This document shows positions 22,559 to 32,486 of a stretch of 64,000 bases of DNA, one piece after another; position 1 is the first letter of the stretch; each line of letters begins with the position of its first letter. Source of the DNA: Symsagittifera roscoffensis (Eukaryota > Xenacoelomorpha > Acoela > Convolutidae); contig NC_087063.1 in NCBI RefSeq assembly GCF_963678635.1, forward strand, positions 32,934,599 to 32,998,598, written 5' to 3'. Both the position numbers and the translations under genes were made by a program. The notes beneath the pieces are model-generated. The model was not told the origin of the DNA and searched no databases. It saw only the letters and a program-made list of their open reading frames with translations.

Positions 22559-22996
22559 ATGCCTCTCCCAACCAGGCCTAGGCCCGGTTTCAGGTGTAGG
22601 CATCAAGTTTTCCATCAAAAAGTGAGTAGCGAGGCTGCCTCGTCTAGCTCACAGCTGAAAACTGCAGTGCCCACCAAGAAAGCTAAAGTAGAAGAAGAAG
22701 TAAAAACCAATGAAACGATGGAAGATCTGAATGAGACGAGACACGAGTTGGATCGAGTGAGGGAATCATCGGCCACCACTGAAGAAGATAGAGATATGTT
22801 GAGGAGACTGTTTGAGGACTGCAACAAGAAGCAGCGACAAAAGATAGAACGCTTCAATCAGGAGTATAAGGCGCATTTTGAAAAATTGGGAATATCAAAA
22901 CCGAAACGACTGGTACCTACAAGAAGCGTGCCCCGTGGGCAAACGCTGATGGAGCTTTTGACGCGTCGCGAGTTGAGTCAAACAACGGAAAGTTAA
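22559..22996 (+). CDS. Array unit 2: 145-codon coiled-coil frame
   Basis: Third copy of the coiled-coil frame, directly following the stop of the 108-codon frame at 22,232-22,558 (the ATG follows the TAG with no gap). Unknown function. Confidence 0.45.
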   Translation: MPLPTRPRPGFRCRHQVFHQKVSSEAASSSSQLKTAVPTKKAKVEEEVKTNETMEDLNETRHELDRVRESSATTEEDRDMLRRLFEDCNKKQRQKIERFNQEYKAHFEKLGISKPKRLVPTRSVPRGQTLMELLTRRELSQTTES

Positions 22997-23082
22997 GTCC
23001 CCACAGGATCCCGTAGAGTGACAATTCCGGACCCAAGCGAAACCCTGGGCGATTATGGTGAAAGTCAAGAGGTGGCTAATGG

Positions 23083-23391
23083 ATGCCGCTGGTGATGACA
23101 CCCTTTGGAACAATTGATGATACCGGCAGAGTAGAGCTCTCCTCAGAAGTGGTAAGGAATTTCATCCACACTGAAAATTTATCAAAACAAAAATTAAAAA
23201 TTGCGAGAAAAATAGGTGATTTAGAGGCAGAAACAGATAAAAAGCCTCAGGAATTAGACATAGGAAGAGTAGTAGAGTTAAATTGTAACTTTCCAAGTGA
23301 ATTCTCAAGTAGCATAAAATTAACAGACAGCTATTTTATACTTACGTATAGGACGTGTGCGATAGCTATTACCGCGGATATGAGTTTTTGA
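23083..23391 (+). CDS. Array unit 2: 102-codon frame, unknown
   Basis: Third copy of the frame at 19,373. It is followed after about 50 bp by the 94-codon frame at 23,442. Confidence 0.4.
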   Translation: MPLVMTPFGTIDDTGRVELSSEVVRNFIHTENLSKQKLKIARKIGDLEAETDKKPQELDIGRVVELNCNFPSEFSSSIKLTDSYFILTYRTCAIAITADMSF

Positions 23392-23441
23392 ACAGCATTA
23401 ACAGCCAATTTTAGGAGAGACTACAGAATCATAGAGTTTTT

Positions 23442-23726
23442 GTGGAAGAAAAGACCATAAATAGGGGGTGTAGCAGCTTTGCCGGCGGCTTTGCAGATAT
23501 CAGGGAGATAATTATGCTTCTTGGTGACGAGGGCTTGGTTTATTCCCTGACGAGACTAAGAGACTTATCGGTGGAAAGGGGAATGAAAGACCTCTCACTG
23601 GCGGTGTATGACCCAAACAGAGGACGACTGCATCCTCGAGAGCTGTTTGCGCTGATACAATTAATCGTTTTGGATGTCCACATAAAATTGTATCTACTTA
23701 AGAAAAATGATCTGAGTGTAGTTTGA
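23442..23726 (+). CDS. Array unit 2: 94-codon frame, intact only in this unit
   Basis: It reads FAGGFADIREIIMLLGDEGL, then LAVYDPNRGRLHPRELFALI and ends LYLLKKNDLSVV. In units 0 and 1 a TTTAAG in place of TTTATT/TAC-type sequence (GGTTTAAGCC versus GGTTTATTCC) puts a stop after GDEGLV; here the frame is open. It looks like real former coding sequence. Family unknown. Confidence 0.4.
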   Translation: MEEKTINRGCSSFAGGFADIREIIMLLGDEGLVYSLTRLRDLSVERGMKDLSLAVYDPNRGRLHPRELFALIQLIVLDVHIKLYLLKKNDLSVV

Positions 23727-24086
23727 GTGTAGGTTGAGCGTAGGATGTGTTATGTGATATGTTATTGTGTTAACAGGTTTTTGGGTTTGTAGGTTTGGTG
23801 ACCACGAATGCTCAAACCAAAAGTTCTAGGAAAAAAACCAAAGTGTGGAATGTCCATTTGTAGATAACTTTCCAAGATCTAAAATTGAATTGAATTTTGA
23901 AAAACCTTAAGATCAAAATCTTTTTTTTCTCACTGTTTTTAAATAAATTTTAATACAAATTTAGAGCAGTGACGACAGATGTGATAACCGCGACCTTGTT
24001 TCTAGATCCTGGTTGATCAATTTCTTCTTTGATTTTCAATCTGTTTCAAATCATTTTATCGAACTGAATAAACGAAACGAACTAGA

Positions 24087-24413
24087 ATGGACAATTTTGA
24101 CAAGCTGATGGATTTAGGCGAGGTCTACGTGGGGCCTGTCATAGACGAGCTCTATCGTAGACTACTGGAAACATACTACATTCAGGATGACCCAAAGGTA
24201 GTCTTGTTGACGGCTGCTCTGACAAAAATTCTAGGGCATGACAACCGGGGGTACCGCCCCAGGCAAGTCTTGCTGATGGCAGTTTGGGAAGAGCAAATAG
24301 TGCTGGACCGCCCAAGTGTACGGATTATGAGAGGGAGAAATGGATCGCTCTCTCGAAGCGATTTGGCGCAAGAACCCGGGGTGGGTATCACGAGGACGTA
24401 CCAGCCCGGATAG
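24087..24413 (+). CDS. Array unit 2/3 boundary: 108-codon frame starting MDNFDKL
   Basis: Nearly identical to the frame at 22,232. This copy leads into the non-repeated continuation at 25.0-26.7 kb, so it is the best candidate for the true 5' end of the large unclassified element. Confidence 0.45.
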   Translation: MDNFDKLMDLGEVYVGPVIDELYRRLLETYYIQDDPKVVLLTAALTKILGHDNRGYRPRQVLLMAVWEEQIVLDRPSVRIMRGRNGSLSRSDLAQEPGVGITRTYQPG

Positions 24414-24851
24414 ATGCCTCTCCCAACCAGGCCTAGGCCCGGTTTCAGGTGTAGGCATCAAGTTTTCCATCAAAAAGTGAGTAGCGAGGCTGCCTCGTCT
24501 AGCTCACAGCTGAAAACTGCAGTGCCCACCAAGAAAGCTAAAGTAGAAGAAGAAGTAAAAACCAATGAAACGATGGAAGATCTGAATGAGACGAGACACG
24601 AGTTGGATCGAGTGAGGGAATCATCGGCCACAACTGAAGAAGATAGAAATATGTTGAGGAGACTGTTTGAGGACTGCAACAAGAAGCAGCGACAAAAGAT
24701 AGAACGCTTCAAGCAGGAGTATAAGGAGCATTTTGAACAATTGGGAATAGCAAAACCAAAACGACTGGTACCTGCAGGAAGCGTGCCCCGTGGGCAACCG
24801 CCGATGGAGCTTCTGACGCGTCGCGAGCTGAGTCAAACAACGGAAATGTAA
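24414..24851 (+). CDS. Array unit 3: 145-codon coiled-coil frame, most divergent
   Basis: The same frame, but its C-terminal third carries more changes than the other copies (FKQEYKEHFEQLGIAKPKR, PAGSVPRGQPP). The difference rises towards the point where the array ends. This suggests the last unit is the original edge and the other units were made by later duplication. Confidence 0.45.
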   Translation: MPLPTRPRPGFRCRHQVFHQKVSSEAASSSSQLKTAVPTKKAKVEEEVKTNETMEDLNETRHELDRVRESSATTEEDRNMLRRLFEDCNKKQRQKIERFKQEYKEHFEQLGIAKPKRLVPAGSVPRGQPPMELLTRRELSQTTEM

Positions 24852-25032
24852 CTCCCCACAAGATCCGATAGAGTGACAATTCCGGACCCAAGCGAAACCC
24901 TAGGCGATTGTGGTGAAAATCAAGAGGCGGCTAATGGAATCCGCTGGTGTTGGTACCCTTTGGAACAATTGATGATAGCGGCAGAGTAGAGCTCTCCTCA
25001 GAAGTGGTAAAGAAATTTATCCACACTGAAAA

Positions 25033-25664
25033 CTTGCTAATGTGCTTGATTACTGCGGTAGGCCAAAAGTTTCAGAACGTGGTATTGACCGTCTGACAAC
25101 ACCAATGAGCAAGAAAACAGAGTTAGCTACAGCGAGAAGACACAAGGAAAAAGTCGTGAGATAGAACAATATAGTGCAAAATCTGGCAAGTCGCATTTCT
25201 GGACAATTGATTCTAACGGACTTGGAGCACGAGTTGTGAGCTCTTGATCAGGCCAGTTTCACCACTGATTGAATGCACTTCGACGGTATAGAAGGAAAAG
25301 CCTGGATGAACCGTGTGTTCCAGGAATGAATAGACGAGAAGCAAAAGTGAATTACTTGACACGGGAGCAATTAGAGCGAAGGAAGCGACTAACGTGCTGG
25401 CAATTTCAACTTTTTTGCCGCATAATCTGGAGAAACGCTTGAGACCACTAATCTGGAAACACGCTTGATAGCGGCAGAAATCAAATACAGCTCTACGACA
25501 GCATAACGGTTGGCTGACCTTGAGGGACTGCACTCAAACAACACCATGGATCCTGTGAATGCCAGACCATTGCAACATAAAAGAAAAAATCACATCGAGC
25601 TACCTAGAGAGGAGAGACCAGAAAGATTCTTGAAAAAAGAGCATCCACTGGGCAACACGTCAAG
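25033..25664 (+). pseudogene. Unclassified element: disrupted coding traces after the array
   Basis: Short in-frame stretches such as DYCGRPKVSERGIDRLTTPM, KTELATARRHKEKVV, LASRISGQLILTDLEHEL and MHFDGIEGKAWMNRVFQE alternate with stops. Their composition looks like former protein sequence. The sequence is not part of the 1,855-bp unit. Family unknown. Confidence 0.45.
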
Positions 25665-26678
25665 ATGCTTAAACAGGTACGAGCTTTTCCCCCTCGTTTG
25701 AAGGAGAGAGCTTATCCGAAGCAAGTAACACAAGAAGGTGATGCAGAACGATATGGTGGAGTGAAGTTCCAAATAGACGAGACCATCTTCGCTGCCTACG
25801 ACAAAGCAGAGATGAGAAAGGCTAAGGTACTAGTAATTGCGAGCTCGGACTTTGTGAACAACTCCTTGTTGTGTCCCGACGTGATAATGTTTGCGGGAAA
25901 TGGTCTGGATTGGATACAATCCATATCAATGACAATTGGGGTTCAACGGCAGACAGAAATGTTTCCGGTAACAATAGTTTTTACCGGCATCAATGATCAC
26001 TTGCACAGCAGAGATTTCCTGAGAAGACTCAGAGATCCAGCAACAGCAGAAGTTGCAGTGTGGCCAGCGATCAAAGACGTTCTGGAGTCCATAGGTAAGA
26101 TTATGGAAGGGCTGAATGAAGGCGGGTCCAAGAATATAGAATTGCCTGCAGTATGGTCAGATATCTCAAACGCCATGAGAGAATTGAAAGACCTTTCGCT
26201 ACATATGATAGTGTCAGACGATATGTTGGGATTGGAATTGTCCAATTTCAGCAATTATCTCAAGATGAAGCCAGGATTCGATGACGATTATCAAGTGACA
26301 GTGGAAATGTCAAATGACATGTGGTTTAAAGGAATATAGGTAGAGGAAAGAGAAAAAAGCAAAGAAACGAAAGCTCACATGGAAGCCGTGGTTTTGCGAA
26401 CAAAACCGGAGGCAGACAAGTGACTGCACTTGACTTCTCGAGTAGCAGCATTGAGCAGGGACACTCTCGGGAAGATACACACTTTCTTAAGAAGGGAATT
26501 GAATTTGGCGGAAAGCGATGGTGAAAAATCAGCTGAGACGGTAGAGAGGGTGTGCCAGACAACACTCGAGGCATTCTGGACAGAAAACGTGCGAGAAGAG
26601 GAAGGTTTTGAGAGGACGGATAGTATGTTCAAAGGGTTGGGTTCAGGTTGTACCGCTTCGTTTTTGGTGAAAAATTAG
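25665..26678 (+). pseudogene. Open frame with possible SGNH-hydrolase-like features
   Basis: The frame 25,665-26,339 is open for 224 codons; the ATG is arbitrary. It contains AKVLVIASSDFVNNSLLCPD, then VIMFAGNGLDWI and IVFTGINDHLHSRDFLRRL, then ELPAVWSDISNAM. A G-I-N-D word after a beta-like strand resembles block III (GxND) of SGNH hydrolases, but no GDS nucleophile block is evident, so this is weak. After a stop the reading resumes in another frame as SRVAALSRDTLGKIHTFLRR and EAFWTENVREEEGFERTDSM, ending near 26,678. It is the longest open stretch of this element. Confidence 0.45.
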
Positions 26679-26935
26679 CGAGGACTCTCTCGCTATCTAA
26701 AATTGGAATTCCTCAAGGCATTTATGGAACTAACTATTGTGGTGATCCTGGGTCTGTTTGTGACGTTCCCATCAGAAAATATCAGAAAGGGACCGGCTGC
26801 GCTCCTGACTGAAGGAATACAGAATCTCCGACTGGACTGAATTTTGACATTGATTGCAATAAAACATGGAAAACTGGGACCTTAACCCGCTACTCCGAAA
26901 AATGAGGGAGATTAAGAAAAACTTTAAAACGAAAA

Positions 26936-27673
26936 AGTCTAAGGCCTCTTGGACTAAAATACCGGACTTAAGACTCACTCTGATCCATTACTTGTTTTAG
27001 CAAAACCAGTTTGGTACGGGAGAACATAGGACGTGGACGGGAGCACAATCAATTGGTGCAAGCAGAATGCGCTACGTGAGGCGTTGAGCGAAGATTTGCT
27101 GTTTGCGAAAATAGCAGAGCCCGACATGGTAAATTTCAATAACCACTTCCGCAATCGAAAGGGCAAATTGGGCAATGGGCATCTCGAAGTGTTGCCAAAA
27201 CTCTGAAACTTGAGACCTTACGACAAAACGAATGGTGATTTAACAAGAATTCCTCGACTTGTAGCCTCAAACGAGAAAGTGACGAAACAAACTGAAGACT
27301 GGGCGATTACAATAGGCTACCAGAATAACTACCAGAATTCCCTTTAATCCGTAGGATGTTGCTCGGAGCAGACTCCGTAGTACGTACTCCCATGTTAAAA
27401 GCCTTCAAAACCAACGAGAGAAGGATGGCAAAGTTCTCTGAAACAATGGACTCGTGCTTTATAAGCAGAAAAACAGCCGTGCTGCGGTATACGCATTTCG
27501 CATATGTGGATGACTCGACGAGGAGAAGAATGAGCAATGCAGCCATTCCGAAGCCTGGAAGATTCGAGAAAGAATGGGCCAAGTTGGAACTAGCGCCAAC
27601 TATGATAAGAGGGAAAGCAGAAGGAGGCTGCACTAATAGTCATGAATGTGAGGCCAGAGTTGGCAAAAACTGA
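26936..27673 (+). pseudogene. Unclassified element, segment A (copy I)
   Basis: It starts at AAGTCTAAGGCCTCTTGGAC. Coding traces include ALREALSEDLLFAKIAEPDM, GHLEVLPKL and, in the frame 27,356-27,673, KTAVLRYTHFAYVDDSTRRR and NAAIPKPGRFEKEWAKLELA. The YVDD word there is not in an RT context. The segment recurs at 32,490-33,249. Confidence 0.55.
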
Positions 27674-28960
27674 CTAGGAAGCTCCTGACTAGGACTGCTC
27701 TAGCGCCCTTCGGCTGCGAAGAAGTTGTGATAAGACACAGAGTACGTGAAGACCCGTCAGCAGGTGAGCTAGTCGTGCCAAAGCTTCCAGTGAGTGAAGA
27801 ACAAGGTCCATCAGGGTCAGGGAAGAGCGAGATGACGAAAAACAGGAAGGCCATCAGCCGGAAAAACTAATGGAACACGATTACCACCAAGCGGGTTAGT
27901 TGACGACAATGTCTCAGTAGGTGGTTGTCGGGCCTGGACTTCAATTTTCTGGACGAAGACGAGACAGAAACGGTGGCGGGGACAACTGAAGCAGTGAAAG
28001 ATGACACTTCCACACTGGAGCCTCCCTGAGCCTTTATGACTGCAGCCCATAATTTGCAGGAGAGCAGTTCTCCTGGCAAGAGCGAATTAACTACAAAATT
28101 TTTTTTTATCGGAATCTCCACACAGGAGAAAAATAGAAAGCGCAGCCCGAGTACCTTTCTTGGAAACCCTGCTAGAATGAGAACAGAACAGGCTGTGGTA
28201 TGGACAGAGTTGCTTTTATTGGGGTGGTTTGAACCGGACCCAGTCAATGTTGAAAACAGGTCTCAACAGACCACTGATGAGGGAAATCCTTGACAAACTG
28301 GACGAATGCGAAAGGAGAATGAGCGAATTGCTAATTTATTCGGCAACTGATGAAAGTGAGGCAAACTCTTCGATCAAGATATCACACCAAGAAAGCAACG
28401 AGGAAGTGGTGTATCTGTCCAGAACTGGAAAAAAGACAATACAAGCGAAGATGGTGATACATAAGATTAACTACATGAAGATGAAGTTGTGCAGCAAAGT
28501 AACATTAAGAAAAACTGGAAAATCATAGGTGGAATCTGAACCTCCAACAAAAACTGCCATTTCAGCTTAACGGAAGCGAGTAGAAGGCGCCACTGATATG
28601 GAGCAAGGCGATGACAGATTGCCTGACACATCGAATATGATGATCAATGTAGCGATGGTACCACTCATCCTCATAAAACCAAGAGGAGTGACCGCAATCT
28701 TACTGGAGCAACGTTGGAAATGGAAGTACTCGGCCAATGTGGTGAGAGCACCCTTTGAGACTTCAAACTATCATGCAAGAACCACGGAAAGGGAAGCATC
28801 GTAGGACAGCTGACCCCAGTGGAACACAACCACGAGTCGAGCCCGCCGGTGGATACATGGAAATAATGGAAAGACATGGAATCGCTCTAGAAATTAAAAA
28901 AGTGCCACGGAATGTCACCTGGAAGAAGTGATCGAGGGCACGACGATGAAGTAGACGGCA
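27674..28960 (+). pseudogene. Unclassified element, region between A and C (copy I only, part B in copy III)
   Basis: Coding traces include GCEEVVIRHRVREDPSAGEL and QGPSGSGKSEMTKN (a P-loop-like word near 27,812). The frame at 28,229-28,528 is helical and polar (REILDKLDECERRMSELLIY). Part B (28,540-28,960) contains the 68-codon frame at 28,598-28,804 and is repeated at 40,988-41,412. Copy II lacks this whole region, by a clean deletion between 33,248 and 33,250. Confidence 0.5.
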
Positions 28961-31675
28961 TATGGAACGTTAGCATTTTCAAAAATCCACACAGAAACGA
29001 TGGATCAATTGGCGAGATTGTCGCGGAGGACAGTGTTGCTACGCCATTTCGAAGAATAAATGCGAATTACTCCGAAAATGCATGCTCTGATAGCAATACC
29101 GTGCGTCACAACTAAACTGCAACTCACAATTGCTTGGAGTATGACGGGACTGACGATGGGAGATTACGATTTGGAAGAAAGAAAAAGGTCGAAAGAATGG
29201 AAGGTGCTCTTGATGACGCATTTGAGAGACCTAATGATCTGTGAAGGAGCGGCAGTGGCGTGTGCGAAATGGAGAGACGCTTTGTGTTTCGTCTAGTTCA
29301 TGTTGGAACAGATGTCGGTTCCGGCGCTAAATACCTGTGCAAAAATGCTGAGAGAAGGCAGTGAATTGGCAAAAACCTTGCTCTAACAAGCACTGTTGGA
29401 CATTCACGAAAGCAAATCATTGCGAGTGATTATGAAAAAACTTGCGGAGCTACAACCTTTGAGAAAGATCGACCAGATCCGAAGATTTCGAATAAGGAGC
29501 TTAGGTTCACAAAAAAATTGATGGGGACACTGCTGCAGTCCAGGCAATACTGTGGACCAATCAGAAATAAGTTATACCACTATGCGTCGGGAATTGTTGG
29601 AATGTCATTCAATCCTTTCATCAATGAGAACATATTTGAATGTTACTTCCACTATGAACAAGCTGTGTTACTGAGATTCTGATTGTCAACAATACCAACG
29701 ATAAGAAATATTTCCAGGCAGCAGGTCAAGTGAGAATTAGTATTGGAAGAAAAGGTGGCTGCACATTCTATACCGAACCCTGACAACAGAGTGGAGTTTG
29801 GATTGGGTTTCTCAGAACAATTACTGAGAACAAGCTTGATGGTCGTGTTGAAGCCATCATGGTGCTCGAGTCTAAATGCCGTTTTAATATATTCAATATT
29901 GCGAGCGACGCAGGATGTACAGAGCGAATTGAATACATATTGCAACTTGTGAGATTTCATCATCATCTACAACTTGATGACTACAGCCTCTGGGAGCAAC
30001 CGAGAGAAAAACGCAGAATTGCCTGGCTGGGTCCAGAAAACTGGGATAAAACCTGATAGCTGTCTGGCGAAAGTCAGTGGACAAGAAGGTCATAAATGTG
30101 GAGGTTTTAAATGCGTAAAAACACTTGCGAGACAGCATAAACAACTGACGATACTGTTTGTAAATATAGTGATGAAAACGATAAACAAAACAGAACTAAT
30201 AGCAGATTGTCATGGAGGAATTGAGGTGAATGTAGTGACTGCACTAAGATTATACAGCATGTTTGGTTCTTTAGAGTCACTATTGAATCGAGAACAAAAA
30301 CATGAGATTTATCACGGTCATCAGTTAAGAAGTAATTTGGGGAGCTATACAGACTAACAGAAGCATATCGGGAAATGGAGAGAAGCGATAGAAGTGGAGA
30401 TGATCATCAGGCAAAATGAAAGTTATCGCCGACCGTCTTGAGCTCGACACTTAAAAGGTTTAACGATGGCTCCAATGTGCAAAAGCCTAAATCCAGTACT
30501 TTTGGTGGCAGTGGATGTAAAAGGCACAAGGAAGATAGTGGATCGGGCTTTCTCAGTGCCAAAGTGGTTGAGACTTGCGAGAATTTCGGAGAAATCTGAG
30601 TTACTCTGCAAGATGTTCACCGCAGTTTCAGAAAGAACCAAGGAACTTTGGTGATTTTGAGAGACACAAGTAGAAAAGATCAACAGCAATGGAATACAAT
30701 GCAGAAGCTGATAGTCAAAAATCCACCGATTGATGATGGAAGTGTTACCACTATTGGAAGCTTCAGGAAAACGAAATTGGAGAAGTGTCATTGATGGATG
30801 AGTTCCCTTGCCATTGTTTGCTAAAATTTTGGCGATATCCCGGGCGAAGTAATCTGCTGTTGACCTGGGACTCTGGAGAGCTGCTCTCTATGAGTTTACA
30901 ACACTCATCACATCCCAAAACAATAGTGATAATTGGAGTTATGATGGCCATTAGATGGCTGGAAGCTCAGGTTGGGGAGAACAATTGACAGGAAGCACCG
31001 ACCGAAGAATAGCTGGAAGAACTTGATTGTCTAAGAGATTTGGATCTTTTTGGGACAATTTGCAAAATTTTGAACATTCCGATCGAAACAAAGAAAATAT
31101 GGGTCAGAAAACGACTGATGCCATGGTTTAGAGTCAATATGACTGAATGGTTGTACGAATATGACAAAAGCAAATGTCGAAGCACAGCAGAGTATGCAGC
31201 TCGTATCGGATGGACATGGGATCAGGAGCTTTCAAGCGATCTTTCGTGATGCATCGGAATGCAGTAACTACCGCAGTGAAAAAGAAACGTTGAAAACGAT
31301 TGATTTTTACGGAAGAGAAAGAGAAGAAAGGTTGAAGAAAGATCTGGAGAGGATTGTGACGTTGTGCTTCCACATCAGCTTCTGCAGAAATGGGGAGACT
31401 AATGTAGACCCTGTACCTTGTTGCAAACAAATGTTAGAAGAGCAGAGATGTTGGTGGACTACCTTCAACAGCGTCAGAATGGCCAATGACGTGTTGCAAG
31501 ACACAGAGACCGAACGTGCAGGAGGAGGAGATGGAGCAGTAACAAAATCCAAATGACAAGATGCAAAACAAACATCAAAAGAATTTCGAAGTTTAGAACT
31601 TCAAAAAGACAAAAAATAAAAAAAAAATAGGCAGAGATAAAACAAAGAGGAGGAAATTAAAACTCAAATTTTTTT
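28961..31675 (+). pseudogene. Unclassified element, segment C (copy I)
   Basis: Blocks in shifting frames include IAWSMTGLTMGDYDLEERKR, VLLMTHLRDLMICEGAAVAC, SVPALNTCAKMLREGSELAK, HSIPNPDNRVEFGLGFSEQL, a 127-codon open frame (29,974-30,357) with IKPDSCLAKVSGQEGHKCGG, a 62-codon frame (30,466-30,654) and a 131-codon frame (31,161-31,556). None matches a family I know. Copies lie at 33,250-35,537 and 45,284-47,865 and share most of the same stops. Confidence 0.55.
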
Positions 31676-32486
31676 TGCGTGAGAAAAATTCAAATGAGGC
31701 AGCAAGCCAACAAAAGCTTGAAATTGACACTTGATGGGAAAGACACTTTTTGTTATTCCTAATTAAAATTTGCTGCATTTGTAAAATTTCATTTTGATTT
31801 TAAATAGTGTTTTTAGAGAAAATATATTCAGAAAGACTTCAGTGGGGAGTATATTTAAGGTACTCCAGCCTGCATGATTCTTTTTAAACAACCAAGAAGT
31901 CTGTTCACTTGGTGGTGATATGAAAGACTTGAGTAATCTCTTGAAGAGGAAAATCATTTCATTGTTCCTTCTTGCCACCGAGTTTCTTAATTTTAATATT
32001 CAGGCCCAATAACAACTATAATTCCAAAAAGAAGAAGCTTAGAAGGGTAATTTTAGTTTGTTGGTTGGCAGGTCTGTCCTGCGTCCCAACACTTTTTAAC
32101 CCTACGAGAAGAAGTTTTAACTTGAGAAAATGATACCAAAAGTTAGAAAAGATATTTTATTTTAGATCAAATGCTTAGAGTGCAGATTAGTGAATTAATA
32201 GAGGGCTATAGCAAGGTAGTTTGATGCCAATTATAGCCCGTAGTGAGTGGATGTGATGTGGATAAAAAGTCTTTTGATGCGTTTTGTAAATTCTGTTCAA
32301 TGACACTGTACCATTTCTATGAGTTAAGCGAAGTTCAATGAGGATATTGACCGGGCTGTCTGAGGAGTATGTGAAATTTGACCAGAATGACCTAAAATGC
32401 ATGTCATCAACGATTTTTATAGAAAATAGTTCATTTGGAAAATTGGCTGTTTTGAACAAATAGTAGTGCTAATCCTTCAAATGAAC
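31676..32486 (+). repeat. Block D (copy I), non-coding tail of segment C
   Basis: It contains GTTTGTTGGTTGGCAGG followed by TCTGTCCTGCGTCCCAACAC and ends near CAAATGAACGAGTTGC. No coding frame is visible. Copies are D2 (partial) 35,975-36,438, D3 37,680-38,472 and D4 47,866-48,685. In D2-D4 block E follows directly; here segment A of the next copy follows instead. Confidence 0.8.

Larger units (their letters stand above)
18667..25032 (+). repeat. Tandem array, unit about 1,855 bp, about 3.4 copies
   Basis: The word GCATGACAACCGGGGG recurs at about 18,670, 20,525, 22,380 and 24,235, a period of 1,855 bp. The units are near-identical over their whole length, including non-coding parts. The first unit is truncated on its left inside a CTAGG word. 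The last unit diverges at about 25,032. Each full unit holds, in order: 3' coding pieces, a roughly 400-bp AT-rich region with AATAAA words, then the ATG of a 108-codon frame. All units share at least one frameshift (after LDRP), so the array formed from an already damaged sequence. Confidence 0.9.
24087..32486 (+). mobile_element. Large unclassified decayed element, copy I
   Basis: From the MDNFDKL frame onward coding traces continue in shifting plus-strand frames for about 8 kb, then meet a non-coding block (31,676-32,486) that recurs at 35.98, 37.68 and 47.87 kb. Recognisable landmarks are the coiled-coil frame, a GIND-containing open frame at 25,665-26,339, a GPSGSGKS word near 27,812, and many short blocks repeated in copies II and III. 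No RT, integrase, transposase or polymerase motif was found in it. The left part is tandemly repeated (18.7-25.0 kb). It could be a large retroelement or a DNA element; the class is unknown. Confidence 0.5.

Noticed and set aside
25590..25772. Short antisense frames throughout the unclassified element
   Set aside because: Plus-strand frames in the same places carry the protein-like blocks that recur in other copies.
27356..27673. YVDD word in FAYVDDSTRRR as an RT catalytic box
   Set aside because: No other RT motif surrounds it, and the residues before and after do not fit the palm pattern.
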